Assembly: GCA_048263775.1 (NCBI GenBank)
Contig: JBLXDU010000006.1
Location: forward strand, 1-64,000
Direction of reading: 5' to 3'
From: UBA1479 sp048263775
Lineage (GTDB): Bacteria > Pseudomonadota > Alphaproteobacteria > Rhodospirillales > Casp-alpha2
Length of the DNA: 64,000 nt
The notes below the pieces were generated by a model. It worked only from the letters and a program-made list of their open reading frames with translations. It did no database searches and was not told where the DNA came from. The position numbers were made by a program, and so were the translations under genes. Below, one piece after another: positions 1 through 8,040 of this stretch (position 1 is the first letter of the stretch; each line of letters begins with the position of its first letter).

Positions 1-78
1 GACGAAGGCCTGCGCTTCGCCATCCGCGAAGGCGGCCGCACCGTCGGTGCCGGCGTCGTTTCCAAGATCATCGAATAG
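1..78 (+). CDS. tuf: Elongation factor Tu, C-terminal fragment (gene runs in from the left edge)
   Basis: Only the last 25 codons are in the window, in frame 1 from base 1 to the TAG at 76-78. The residues REGGRTVGAGVVSKIIE are the near-invariant end of EF-Tu domain III, the GTPase that delivers aminoacyl-tRNA to the ribosome. Its place directly before rpsJ is the usual str-to-S10 junction in alphaproteobacteria. The truncation comes from the window edge and is not biological. Confidence 0.95.
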   Translation, partial: DEGLRFAIREGGRTVGAGVVSKIIE

Positions 79-90
79 GGTAACCGTTCA

Positions 91-124
91 GCCGGCCCCC
101 CTCGAAAGGGGCCGGCGAACTTTT
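91..124 (+). terminator. GC-rich hairpin between tuf and rpsJ (possible partial terminator)
   Basis: GCCGGCCCC (91-99) pairs perfectly with GGGGCCGGC (108-116) around an 8-nt loop. Only a weak run (gaactttt) follows, so it may act as a leaky terminator or attenuator that lowers read-through from tuf into the ribosomal protein genes. Activity is inferred. Confidence 0.4.
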
Positions 125-136
125 GGGGCAAGAGCC

Positions 137-445
137 ATGGACCAACAAAACATAAGAATTCGGCTGAAGGCGTTTGACCATCGTGTGCTGGACCAGTCCG
201 CGCGCGAGATCGTCAATACGGCCCAGCGGACCGGCGCCTCGGTGCGCGGCCCCATTCCTTTGCCGACCCGGATCGAAAAGTACACGGTGCTGCGGTCGCC
301 GCACGTGGACAAGAAGTCCCGGGAACAGTTTGAAATCCGCACCCATAAGCGGGTGCTCGATATCGTCGATCCGACGCCGCAGACCGTGGACGCGCTGATG
401 AAGCTCGACCTTGCGGCCGGCGTCGACGTCGAGATCAAGCTCTAA
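137..445 (+). CDS. rpsJ: 30S ribosomal protein S10
   Basis: This 102-residue protein is the normal length for S10. It is the first gene of the S10 operon and a small-subunit head protein that also serves in NusB-NusE antitermination. The start MDQQNIRIRLKAFDHR matches the family; an upstream in-frame start at 47 would overlap tuf and the tuf-rpsJ hairpin and is rejected. The core ARGPIPLP-like loop appears as VRGPIPLPTRIEKYTVLRSPH. rplC follows after 11 nt. Confidence 0.97.
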   Translation: MDQQNIRIRLKAFDHRVLDQSAREIVNTAQRTGASVRGPIPLPTRIEKYTVLRSPHVDKKSREQFEIRTHKRVLDIVDPTPQTVDALMKLDLAAGVDVEIKL

Positions 446-456
446 AGGGTACGATT

Positions 457-1284
457 ATGCGGACCGGATTGATCGCACAGAAATTGGGCATGACCCGCGT
501 CTTCCAAGAAGACGGCCGGCACCTGCCGGTGACCGTCCTCAAGGTGGACAGCGTTCATGTCGTGGCCCAGCGCACCATGGAAAAGGACGGCTATTCGGCG
601 GTTCAGCTTTCCTGGGGCAAGGGTAAACCGAAGAACATGCCGAAGGCGCTGCGCGGACATTACGCGAAGGCCAAGGTGGAGCCGGGCAAGCGGCTGCGTG
701 AGTTCCGGGTGTCGGAAGACAACCTGATCGACGTCGGCGCCGAACTGTCGGCGGCCCACTTCATCGACGGCCAGATGGTCGACGTGGTCGGCACTTCGGT
801 CGGTAAGGGTTTTGCCGGCGCCATGAAGCGTCACGGCTTCGGCGGTCTGCGGGCCTCCCACGGCGTATCCATCTCCCACCGTTCGCACGGTTCCACGGGT
901 CACTGTCAGGATCCGGGCCGCGTGTTCAAGGGCAAGAAGATGGCCGGCCAACTGGGCAACAAGCGCTGCACCGTTCAGAACCTGCCGATCGTCGCGACCG
1001 ACGAAGCGCGGGGCCTGATCCTGGTGCGGGGTGCCGTGCCGGGTTCGAAGGGCGGCTTCGTGCTGATCAGCGACGCGGTGAAGAAGGCGCAGCCTGAAGG
1101 TCTGCCGTTCCCGGCGGCCCTGAAGGGTGGCCAGGATGTGAGCGAAGATGCGGCGGCGCCGTCCGAAGAGGACATCGCGACGCAGCAGGCGGAAGCCGAA
1201 GCGCCGGCCGAACAGGCCGTTGCCGAGGATTCCGGCGCTGAAAACGCTGCGGCGGGCGACGCCGACGGCGAGAGCAAGGAATAA
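457..1284 (+). CDS. rplC: 50S ribosomal protein L3 with long acidic C-terminal tail
   Basis: L3 is a primary assembly protein of the large subunit that reaches toward the peptidyl transferase centre. The start MRTGLIAQKLGMTR and the central HGVSISHRSHGSTG segment are classic L3. The protein is 275 residues against roughly 205-215 usual. The extra ~60 residues at the C-terminus (about 216 onward) are rich in Ala, Glu and Asp and look disordered. Such tails occur in alphaproteobacterial L3 proteins. The gene is co-transcribed with rplD, 5 nt downstream. Confidence 0.97.
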   Translation: MRTGLIAQKLGMTRVFQEDGRHLPVTVLKVDSVHVVAQRTMEKDGYSAVQLSWGKGKPKNMPKALRGHYAKAKVEPGKRLREFRVSEDNLIDVGAELSAAHFIDGQMVDVVGTSVGKGFAGAMKRHGFGGLRASHGVSISHRSHGSTGHCQDPGRVFKGKKMAGQLGNKRCTVQNLPIVATDEARGLILVRGAVPGSKGGFVLISDAVKKAQPEGLPFPAALKGGQDVSEDAAAPSEEDIATQQAEAEAPAEQAVAEDSGAENAAAGDADGESKE

Positions 1285-1289
1285 GGGCG

Positions 1290-1910
1290 ATGAAGCTGGA
1301 CATTATCTCGCTCGCCAATAAGAAGGTCGGTGACATCGACCTGGACGAAGCGATCTTCGGGATCGACGTCCGCGGCGACCTGATGGCGCGCACGGTCAAT
1401 TGGCAACTCGCCAAGCGCCGTGCCGGCACGCACAAGACCAAGGGCCGTTCCGAAATCAACGGCACGGGGGCCAAACCCTTCAAGCAGAAGGGCACGGGCC
1501 GCGCCCGCCAGGGGTCCAAGTATGTGACCCAGATGCGCGGCGGTGGCATTGTGTTTGGTCCGGTTGTTCGCGACCACAGCCACGACCTGCCGAAGAAGGT
1601 TCGCCGCCTGGCCCTTAAGTCGGCCATCAGCGCGAAGCAGAAAGAAGGCAAGCTGGTCATCATCGACAGCGCTGCCATGAAGGCGCCGAAGACCAGCGAG
1701 TTGGCCAAGCAGCTGGAAAAGCTGGGTTGGGGCCGTGCTTTGGTCATCGACGGTGAACAGGTCGATACGAACTTCGCCAAGGCGGCCGCCAACCTGATCG
1801 GGATCGACGTGTTGCCGTCCGGCGGGGCCAACGTTTACGACATCCTGCGTCGCGATACCCTGGTGATTACCCAGGCCGGCGTGGACAAGCTGACGGAGCG
1901 CTTGAAATGA
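1290..1910 (+). CDS. rplD: 50S ribosomal protein L4
   Basis: The protein is 206 residues, a normal L4 length. L4 lines the peptide exit tunnel. The long basic loop is visible as RRAGTHKTKGRSEINGTGAK followed by KQKGTGRARQGS, which is the tunnel-reaching loop. The stop overlaps the rplW start by four bases (ATGA), indicating translational coupling. In gammaproteobacteria L4 represses this operon; no equivalent leader structure can be recognised here. Confidence 0.97.
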   Translation: MKLDIISLANKKVGDIDLDEAIFGIDVRGDLMARTVNWQLAKRRAGTHKTKGRSEINGTGAKPFKQKGTGRARQGSKYVTQMRGGGIVFGPVVRDHSHDLPKKVRRLALKSAISAKQKEGKLVIIDSAAMKAPKTSELAKQLEKLGWGRALVIDGEQVDTNFAKAAANLIGIDVLPSGGANVYDILRRDTLVITQAGVDKLTERLK

Positions 1911-2230
1911 GCCGCTACAGCCCCAACAACGCGACGATTTCGAAAGAGCGCATGATGGAAATCCTGCGCCGTCCGGTGATCACCGAAAAAGCCACCCTGA
2001 TGGCCGAGCACAATCAGGTCAGCTTCTTCGTTCCCATGGACGCCGACAAATTCGAAGTTAAGGCCGCCGTCGAAGAATTGTTCAAGGTGAAGGTGACTTC
2101 GGTCAACACGCTGATCTCTAAGGGGAAGGCGAAACGTTTCCGCGGTCGCCCCGGCAAGCGTGCCGATGCCAAGAAGGCTGTCGTTACGCTGGCCGAAGGC
2201 AACTCCATCGACGTGACCACGGGTATCTAG
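1907..2230 (+). CDS. rplW: 50S ribosomal protein L23
   Basis: L23 sits at the tunnel exit and docks trigger factor and SRP. The protein is 107 residues with the family core EILRRPVITEKATLMAE and a Lys/Arg-rich loop (KGKAKRFRGRPGKR). The start at 1907 overlaps the rplD stop (ATGA). A second in-frame ATG at 1952 is possible, but the N-terminal extension of about 15 residues is common in alphaproteobacteria, so the coupled start is preferred. Confidence 0.95.
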   Translation: MSRYSPNNATISKERMMEILRRPVITEKATLMAEHNQVSFFVPMDADKFEVKAAVEELFKVKVTSVNTLISKGKAKRFRGRPGKRADAKKAVVTLAEGNSIDVTTGI

Positions 2231-2281
2231 GGGCCTTTCGGGGTTCCCTACGGGATTTGAGAAGAAAAAGGGCAGAGACCA

Positions 2282-3118
2282 ATGGCTCTGACACAATTTA
2301 AACCGACAACGCCCGGCCGCCGGGGCCTTATTCTGGTGGACCGCAGCGATCTTTATAAGGGCAAGCCCGAAAAGACGCTGACCGAAGGCCTGCGTAAGAA
2401 GGGCGGCCGCAACAATACGGGTCGCATCACCGCGCGCCGGATTGGTGGTGGGCACAAGCAGCGCTACCGCGTCATCGACTTCAAGCGTCAGAAGTACGAC
2501 GTCGAGGCGACCATCGAACGGCTGGAATACGATCCCAACCGCACGGCGTTCATTGCCCTGGTGAAGTACGAAGACGGCGAGATCGCCTACATCCTGGCGC
2601 CGCAGCGCGTGCGCCCCGGGGACAAGGTCGTCTCCGGCGAGTATGCGGACATCAAGCCGGGCAACGCGATGCCCATGAAGAACATCCCGGTCGGCACCAT
2701 CGTCCACAACGTGGAGATGAAGCAGGGCAAGGGCGGCCAGCTGGCTCGTTCCGCCGGTACCTACGCCCAGATCATCGGTAAGGATCAGGGCTACGCCCAG
2801 ATCCGCCTGTCATCCGGTGAACTGCGCATGGTCCGCGGCGAGTGCATGGCCACCATCGGCGCCGTGTCCAACCCGGATCAGCAGAACACCAAGATCGGCA
2901 AGGCCGGCCGCAAGCGTTGGCTTGGCAAGCGCCCGTCGGTTCGCGGTGTTGCGATGAACCCGATCGACCACCCGCATGGCGGCGGCGAAGGCCGCACCTC
3001 GGGCGGCCGCCATCCGGTGACCCCGTGGGGCAAGCCCACGAAGGGTAAGAAGACCCGGAACAACAAGAAAACGGACAAGCTGATCATGCGGTCGCGTCAC
3101 GTCCGTAAGAAGCGGTAA
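2282..3118 (+). CDS. rplB: 50S ribosomal protein L2
   Basis: L2 is a core 23S rRNA binding protein needed for subunit association and peptidyl transfer. The length of 278 residues is typical. Signature segments include GGRNNTGRITARRIGGGHKQ near residue 40 and GVAMNPIDHPHGGGEGRTSGG near 220, which contains the conserved His. The tail KKTRNNKKTDKLIMRSRHVRKKR is strongly basic. rpsS begins 11 nt downstream. Confidence 0.98.
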   Translation: MALTQFKPTTPGRRGLILVDRSDLYKGKPEKTLTEGLRKKGGRNNTGRITARRIGGGHKQRYRVIDFKRQKYDVEATIERLEYDPNRTAFIALVKYEDGEIAYILAPQRVRPGDKVVSGEYADIKPGNAMPMKNIPVGTIVHNVEMKQGKGGQLARSAGTYAQIIGKDQGYAQIRLSSGELRMVRGECMATIGAVSNPDQQNTKIGKAGRKRWLGKRPSVRGVAMNPIDHPHGGGEGRTSGGRHPVTPWGKPTKGKKTRNNKKTDKLIMRSRHVRKKR

Positions 3119-3129
3119 AGGAGCGATCG

Positions 3130-3408
3130 ATGTCACGTTCCGTTTGGAAAGGTCCTTTCGTCGACGGTTATCTGCTGAAGAAGGCAGAAGAAACTCGGGC
3201 GTCCGGACGTAATTCGGTGATCAAGACCTGGTCTCGCCGGTCGACCATTCTGCCCCAGTTCGTGGGTCTGAATTTCGGCGTCTACAACGGCCAGAAGTTC
3301 ATCCCCGTCCTGGTGACCGAGGAAATGATCGGCCACAAGTTCGGCGAATTCTCGCCGAGCCGGACCTATCACGGCCACGCTGCCGACAAGAAGGCGAAGA
3401 GGGGCTAA
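3130..3408 (+). CDS. rpsS: 30S ribosomal protein S19
   Basis: The protein is 92 residues, the normal length. It is a head protein that binds 16S rRNA with S13. The start MSRSVWKGPFVDGYLLKKAEE and the segment GHKFGEFSPSRTYHGHAADKK are diagnostic. The gene lies between rplB and rplV, spaced only 2 nt from rplV. Confidence 0.98.
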   Translation: MSRSVWKGPFVDGYLLKKAEETRASGRNSVIKTWSRRSTILPQFVGLNFGVYNGQKFIPVLVTEEMIGHKFGEFSPSRTYHGHAADKKAKRG

Positions 3409-3410
3409 TC

Positions 3411-3791
3411 ATGGGTAAGTCTTCTGCAGAACGTCCCCTCAAGGACAACGAAGCGATGGCCTATTCCCGGCACATCCGGACCAGCGCGCGCAAGCTGAAC
3501 CTGGTTGCTGAAAGCATCCGCGGTCTGCCCTGCGAACGGGCGCTGGCGCAGCTTACCTTCTCCAAGCGTCGCATTGCGATCGAGGTAAAGAAGGTCCTGG
3601 AAAGCGCGATTGCCAACGCGGAAAACAACCACCAGCTCGATGTCGACCGCTTGGTCGTGTCGGAGGCCACCGTGGGTCGCAGTCTGGTCATGAAACGATG
3701 GAAAGCACGTGCCCGCGGGCGCGTGGGGCGCATCGAGAAACCGTTCTCGAACCTTCGGGTCATCGTGCGCGAACGTGAGGAGACCGCCTAA
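3411..3791 (+). CDS. rplV: 50S ribosomal protein L22
   Basis: L22 helps build the exit-tunnel constriction. The 126-residue protein carries the typical alphaproteobacterial N-terminal extension MGKSSAERPLKDNEA before the conserved TSARKLNLVAESIRG core. The tunnel hairpin region is RWKARARGRVGRIEKP. The gene stops directly against the rpsC start codon. Confidence 0.97.
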   Translation: MGKSSAERPLKDNEAMAYSRHIRTSARKLNLVAESIRGLPCERALAQLTFSKRRIAIEVKKVLESAIANAENNHQLDVDRLVVSEATVGRSLVMKRWKARARGRVGRIEKPFSNLRVIVREREETA

Positions 3792-4472
3792 ATGGGTCAG
3801 AAAGTCAATCCGGTCGGGCTCCGCCTCGGCATCAACCGCACATGGGATTCGCGGTGGTTCGCCAACGACGGCGATTACGCGACCCTGCTGCACGAGGACA
3901 TCAAGATCCGCAAGATGCTGAAAGACCGCCTGCACCAGGCCGGCGTGTCGAAGATCATCATCGAGCGTCCCGCCAAGAAGGCCCGCGTGACGATCCACAC
4001 GGCTCGCCCTGGCGTGGTCATCGGCAAGAAGGGCGCGGATATCGAAAAGCTGCGTCGCGAAGTCGCCGCCATGACCTCTTCGGAAGTGCACCTGAACATC
4101 GTCGAAATCCGCAAACCGGAAATCGACGCCCAGCTGGTCGCCGAAAACGTCGCCCAGCAGATGGAACGCCGCGTGTCGATCCGTCGGGCCATGAAGCGTG
4201 CCGTGCAGTCGGCACTGCGTCTCGGGGCCGAAGGCATCCGCATCAACTGTGCGGGCCGTCTGGGTGGTGCGGAAATCGCGCGCATGCAGTGGTATCGCGA
4301 GGGGCGCGTGCCCCTGCACACGCTGCGCGCCAACATTGACTATGGCGAAGCCACTGCCAAAACGACCTACGGCGCCTGCGGCGTCAAGGTCTGGATCTAC
4401 AAGGGCGAAATTCTTGCCCACGATCCGATGGCGATGGACAAGCTCGCGCAGGAACAACAGCCGGTCCGCTAA
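3792..4472 (+). CDS. rpsC: 30S ribosomal protein S3
   Basis: S3 lies at the mRNA entry channel. The 226-residue protein has a KH domain with the GxxG loop in VVIGKKGADIEKLR (about residue 77) and the C-terminal S3 domain (GIRINCAGRLGGAEIAR). The start MGQKVNPVGLRLGINRTWDSRW is invariant in the family. Its ATG directly follows the rplV stop codon. Confidence 0.98.
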   Translation: MGQKVNPVGLRLGINRTWDSRWFANDGDYATLLHEDIKIRKMLKDRLHQAGVSKIIIERPAKKARVTIHTARPGVVIGKKGADIEKLRREVAAMTSSEVHLNIVEIRKPEIDAQLVAENVAQQMERRVSIRRAMKRAVQSALRLGAEGIRINCAGRLGGAEIARMQWYREGRVPLHTLRANIDYGEATAKTTYGACGVKVWIYKGEILAHDPMAMDKLAQEQQPVR

Positions 4473-4517
4473 GCGGTATCGGTCGGATAGAAGCAAAACT
4501 GGGATAGGCGACGGAAC

Positions 4518-4937
4518 ATGCTGGCCCCGAAAAGAATGAAATACCGGAAGGCCTTCAAAGGCCGCATCCATGGCAATGCCAAGGGTGGAACGACGCTCAA
4601 CTTCGGTGCCTTCGGCCTGAAGGCGACCTCGCCGAACCGTATCACGTCGCGTCAGATCGAAGCCGCGCGCCGTGCCATGACGCGCCACATGAAGCGCGCC
4701 GGGCGTGTGTGGATCCGCATCTTCCCGGACGTGCCGGTGTCGAAGAAGCCGGCCGAAGTCCGCCAGGGTAAAGGTAAGGGTACGCCGGAATTCTGGGCCG
4801 CCCGCGTGAAGCCGGGCCGCATCATGTTCGAAATCGACGGCGTTTCGTACGAAGTGGCGAAAGAAGCCATGGAACTTGCGGCAGCCAAGCTGCCCATCGA
4901 AACGCGGTTCGTCACCCGCCTGGGCGAGGAGCACTAA
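4518..4937 (+). CDS. rplP: 50S ribosomal protein L16
   Basis: L16 contacts the A-site tRNA elbow. The protein is 139 residues, with start MLAPKRMKYRKAFKGRIHG and the conserved RQIEAARRAMTRHMKRAGRVW. A 45-nt gap separates it from rpsC, slightly larger than neighbouring gaps. The Shine-Dalgarno is weak (gacgg), and the N-terminus fixes the start. rpmC follows after 3 nt. Confidence 0.97.
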   Translation: MLAPKRMKYRKAFKGRIHGNAKGGTTLNFGAFGLKATSPNRITSRQIEAARRAMTRHMKRAGRVWIRIFPDVPVSKKPAEVRQGKGKGTPEFWAARVKPGRIMFEIDGVSYEVAKEAMELAAAKLPIETRFVTRLGEEH

Positions 4938-4940
4938 GCC

Positions 4941-5147
4941 ATGACGAAGGCTATTGATCTCAAGACCAAGTCCGACGACGAGTTGAAGGACCAGCTCATG
5001 GGCCTGAAAAAGGAAGCCTTCAATCTGCGCTTCCAGCAGGCGTCGGGTGCCTTGGAAAACACGGCGCAGGTGCGGGCGGTTCGCCGCGACATCGCGCGCA
5101 TCAAAACCATTCTGGGCGAGCGCGGCACCGTCGCCGCGGCGTCCTGA
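4941..5147 (+). CDS. rpmC: 50S ribosomal protein L29
   Basis: This short helical tunnel-exit protein of 68 residues has the conserved LMGLKKEAFNLRFQQASGALENTAQ core and RDIARIKTILGER. It sits between rplP and rpsQ as in nearly all bacteria. Confidence 0.97.
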   Translation: MTKAIDLKTKSDDELKDQLMGLKKEAFNLRFQQASGALENTAQVRAVRRDIARIKTILGERGTVAAAS

Positions 5148-5164
5148 CAAAGAGGTAGCGAAAG

Positions 5165-5401
5165 ATGCCGAAACGTACTCTGCAGGGCGTCGTCGTCAGC
5201 GACAAGATGGACAAGACCGTGACCGTTCAGGTTGAACGCCGGTTCAAGCATCCGCTCTACAAGAAATTCATCAAGCGGACCAAGAAGTACGCCGCGCACG
5301 ACGAAAACAATGCGTGCAAGGTTGGCGACCAGGTTCAGATCCGGGAAACCCGCCCGATTTCGAAGCGGAAGACCTGGGAAGTGATTAGCGAGGCGGGCTG
5401 A
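5165..5401 (+). CDS. rpsQ: 30S ribosomal protein S17
   Basis: The protein is 78 residues and has the OB-fold signature MPKRTLQGVVVSDKMDKTV and the basic strand RRFKHPLYKKFIKRTKKY. It is a primary 16S rRNA binder. The gene is spaced 57 nt from rplN, and that gap holds no other recognisable element. Confidence 0.97.
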   Translation: MPKRTLQGVVVSDKMDKTVTVQVERRFKHPLYKKFIKRTKKYAAHDENNACKVGDQVQIRETRPISKRKTWEVISEAG

Positions 5402-5458
5402 CGCCGAACCGGGTCCAATGGCCCAGTGGTAGATGCTCTTTAATCAAGGACAAGAACA

Positions 5459-5827
5459 ATGATCCAGTCCGAAACAAACTTGGACGTTGCCGATAACTCC
5501 GGCGCCCGCCGGGTCCAGTGCATCAAGGTGCTGGGCGGTTCGAAGCGCAAGTACGCTTCCGTGGGCGACGTGATCGTTTGCTCCGTCAAGGAAGCGATCC
5601 CGCGGGGCCGCGTGAAGAAGGGCGAGGTCGTGAAGGCTGTCGTCGTGCGCACGGCGAAAGACATTCGCCGCGCGGACGGCACGACGATCCGCTTCGACAG
5701 CAATGCCGCCGTGCTGATCAACAGCGCCGGCGAGCCCATCGGCACGCGTATCTTCGGCCCGGTGACCCGCGAACTTCGGGCGAAGGCCTACATGAAGATC
5801 GTGTCCCTGGCGCCGGAAGTGATCTGA
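5459..5827 (+). CDS. rplN: 50S ribosomal protein L14
   Basis: The 122-residue protein has the canonical start MIQSETNLDVADNSGARRVQCIKVLGGS and end YMKIVSLAPEVI. L14 forms an inter-subunit bridge and is bound by the silencing factor RsfS. It opens the spc segment, followed by rplX after 15 nt. Confidence 0.98.
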   Translation: MIQSETNLDVADNSGARRVQCIKVLGGSKRKYASVGDVIVCSVKEAIPRGRVKKGEVVKAVVVRTAKDIRRADGTTIRFDSNAAVLINSAGEPIGTRIFGPVTRELRAKAYMKIVSLAPEVI

Positions 5828-5842
5828 CGAGGAACCGCAGAA

Positions 5843-6157
5843 ATGGTAGCGAGAATCAAAAAGGGCGATAAGGTCGTCGTTCTGACCGGCCGCGACAAGG
5901 GCAAGGAAGGTGAAGTGCTTAAGGTGCTTCCCACCGCCGACCGCGCCGTTGTCCAAGGTGTCAACCGCATGAAGCGGCACCAGCGTGCGACGCAGACGTC
6001 CACGGGTGGCATCATCGAACGTGAAGCCCCCATCCACATGTCGAATTTGGCCCATCTGGACCCCAAGGACGGCAAGCCGACCCGCGTCGGTACCAAGATC
6101 CTGAATGACGGCCGCAAGGTCCGCTTTGCCAAGCGGTCCGGCGAGCAGATTGATTAA
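5843..6157 (+). CDS. rplX: 50S ribosomal protein L24
   Basis: The protein is 104 residues with a KOW motif near the N-terminus (IKKGDKVVVLTGRDKGKEGEV). It is an assembly initiator for the large subunit. The rplE start follows 16 nt after its stop. Confidence 0.97.
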   Translation: MVARIKKGDKVVVLTGRDKGKEGEVLKVLPTADRAVVQGVNRMKRHQRATQTSTGGIIEREAPIHMSNLAHLDPKDGKPTRVGTKILNDGRKVRFAKRSGEQID

Positions 6158-6173
6158 GCGAGGGCCTCTAACG

Positions 6174-6719
6174 ATGGCTACACGGCTCAAAGAAGTCTAC
6201 GAGAAGGAAATCAAGCCGGCCTTGATGGAGGAGTTCGGTTACGCGAACACCTATCAGGTTCCCAAGCTTGAGAAGATCGTTCTCAACATGGGTGTCGGCG
6301 ACGCCACCGAGGATCGCAAGCGCGTCGATGGCGCGCTTGAGGACCTGACCCGCATCACCGGCCAGAAGCCGGTGGCGACCCGGGCTAAGAAGTCCATCGC
6401 CGGCTTTAAGCTGCGCGAAGGCATGGTCATCGGTGCCAAGGTCACCCTGCGCAAAGACCGCATGTACGAATTTCTGGACCGCCTTGTGAACATCGCGCTG
6501 CCGCGTGTTCGCGATTTCCGCGGCATCCAGGGCAAGTGTTTCGACGGACATGGCAACTTTGCCATGGGGTTGAAGGAACAGATCGTGTTCCCGGAAATCG
6601 ACTATGACCAGGTCGACAAGGTCCGGGGTATGGACATCGTGATCTGCACCTCGGCCGTAACCGATGATGAAGCGAAGGCTTTGTTGAAAGCTTTCAACAT
6701 GCCGCTGGCCACTAAGTAA
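6174..6719 (+). CDS. rplE: 50S ribosomal protein L5
   Basis: The protein is 181 residues, starting at the ATG of MATRLKEVYEKEIKPAL. Longer in-frame readings overlap rplX and lack conservation. L5 binds 5S rRNA and the P-site tRNA. Conserved segments are KLEKIVLNMGVGDA, TGQKPVATRAKKSIAGFKLREG and FRGIQGKCFDGHGNFAMGL. rpsN begins 26 nt later. Confidence 0.97.
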   Translation: MATRLKEVYEKEIKPALMEEFGYANTYQVPKLEKIVLNMGVGDATEDRKRVDGALEDLTRITGQKPVATRAKKSIAGFKLREGMVIGAKVTLRKDRMYEFLDRLVNIALPRVRDFRGIQGKCFDGHGNFAMGLKEQIVFPEIDYDQVDKVRGMDIVICTSAVTDDEAKALLKAFNMPLATK

Positions 6720-6745
6720 GCCCAACGGCGGATGGAGATCGAGTA

Positions 6746-7051
6746 ATGGCGAAGAAAAGCGCGATTGAGAAAAACAACAAGCGGGCCCGCATGGCGAAGA
6801 GCTATGCCGCGAAACGGGCACGTCTTAAGGCGATTACGAAAGACGAAACGGCGTCGCCGGAAGACCGCTTCAATGCGCACCTCAAACTGGCGGCACTGCC
6901 CCGCAACTCCTCGCCCACCAGGTACCGCCTGCGGTGCGAATTGTCGGGCCGGTCACGCGGGAATTATCGCAAATTCAAGATTTCCCGCATTGCTATGCGG
7001 GATTTGGCCTCTGACGGGATGATTCCCGGCATGGTCAAGTCGAGCTGGTAG
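6746..7051 (+). CDS. rpsN: 30S ribosomal protein S14, zinc-independent (C-minus) form
   Basis: The 101-residue protein is the long form of S14. It has only one cysteine (LRCELSGR), so it lacks the CxxC-x(n)-CxxC zinc site of the short form. The end KISRIAMRDLASDGMIPGMVKSSW is diagnostic. The protein belongs to the 30S head. The form seen is the expected one for alphaproteobacteria. Confidence 0.97.
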   Translation: MAKKSAIEKNNKRARMAKSYAAKRARLKAITKDETASPEDRFNAHLKLAALPRNSSPTRYRLRCELSGRSRGNYRKFKISRIAMRDLASDGMIPGMVKSSW

Positions 7052-7069
7052 GAAGGGAAAGATACTGGC

Positions 7070-7468
7070 ATGTCTATGACCGATCCCCTGGGTGATATGC
7101 TCACCCGCATCCGCAACGGACAACAGGCGCGCAAAGCCGTGGTTCTGTCGCCGTCTTCGAATCTACGGGCCAATGTGCTCGAGGTTCTGAAGCGCGAAGG
7201 CTACATCCGTGGCTTTCAAAAGCGCGAAGAAAAGCCCGGTATGGCGGAACTGGAAATCGAACTGAAGTACCACGAAGGCCAGCCCGTGATCCGCGAGATC
7301 CAACGCGTGTCGACGCCGGGCCGGCGTGTCTATTCGGGCATCGGCGATCTGCCGCGGGTCTACAACGGGCTGGGCATCTCCATCCTGTCGACCCCTCGGG
7401 GCGTGCTGTCCGATCATGAATGCCGCGAACACAACGTCGGCGGCGAAATTCTCTGCCAGGTGTTCTAA
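7070..7468 (+). CDS. rpsH: 30S ribosomal protein S8
   Basis: The protein is 132 residues with start MSMTDPLGDMLTRIRNGQ and the family-defining C-terminus GLGISILSTPRGVLSDHECREHNVGGEILCQVF. S8 binds the central domain of 16S rRNA and in E. coli represses the spc operon. Whether that applies here cannot be told from the sequence. Confidence 0.98.
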   Translation: MSMTDPLGDMLTRIRNGQQARKAVVLSPSSNLRANVLEVLKREGYIRGFQKREEKPGMAELEIELKYHEGQPVIREIQRVSTPGRRVYSGIGDLPRVYNGLGISILSTPRGVLSDHECREHNVGGEILCQVF

Positions 7469-7503
7469 GAGCACCCGGCGAACGAACGAGAAGGCGGTTC
7501 ATT

Positions 7504-8037
7504 ATGTCGCGTATTGGAAAAAACCCGGTCCAGGTGCCTGATGGCGTCACCGTCGAAATCGACGGCATGACGGTCAAGGCCAAGGGCAAGCTGGGCGAGC
7601 TGAGCGAGACCCTGGTTGATGATGTCATCGTCACCATGGAAGACAATCTGATCAAGTTCGCGCCCGCGAACGACACCCAGCGCGCCCGGCAGATGTGGGG
7701 CATGAGCCGCACCAAGGTGAATAACCTGGTGGAAGGCGTCAGCCAGGGGTTCAAGAAGCAGCTGGATATTTCCGGCGTCGGCTACCGTGCCGCCATGCAG
7801 GGCAACAAGCTGGTTCTGCAGCTCGGCTTCAGCCACGACGTCGAGTATCCGGTCCCGGCCGGCATCAAGATCGCCTGCCCGGAACAGACGCAGGTCGTCA
7901 TTGAAGGCATCGACAAGCAGCTTGTCGGCCAGGTCGCGGCGGAAATCCGCGCGTATCGTCCGCCCGAGCCCTACAAGGGCAAAGGTGTCCGCTATGCCGG
8001 TGAATTCATTCTCCGCAAGGAAGGGAAGAAGAAGTAA
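7504..8037 (+). CDS. rplF: 50S ribosomal protein L6
   Basis: The protein is 177 residues, starting at MSRIGKNPVQVPDGVTVEIDG. The in-frame upstream extension overlaps rpsH and is rejected. The two alpha-beta repeats are present, and the C-terminal EIRAYRPPEPYKGKGVRYAGE is the rRNA-binding signature. rplR starts 3 nt after the stop. Confidence 0.97.
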   Translation: MSRIGKNPVQVPDGVTVEIDGMTVKAKGKLGELSETLVDDVIVTMEDNLIKFAPANDTQRARQMWGMSRTKVNNLVEGVSQGFKKQLDISGVGYRAAMQGNKLVLQLGFSHDVEYPVPAGIKIACPEQTQVVIEGIDKQLVGQVAAEIRAYRPPEPYKGKGVRYAGEFILRKEGKKK

Positions 8038-8040
8038 GTC

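Noticed and set aside
3405..5150. 581-residue minus-strand ORF across rpsS to rpmC
   Set aside because: Antisense shadow of well-defined ribosomal protein genes in GC-rich DNA.
5402..5458. tRNA-like string GGCCCAGTGGTAGATGC before rplN
   Set aside because: It looks like a D-arm but no anticodon arm or acceptor stem can be formed; chance resemblance.
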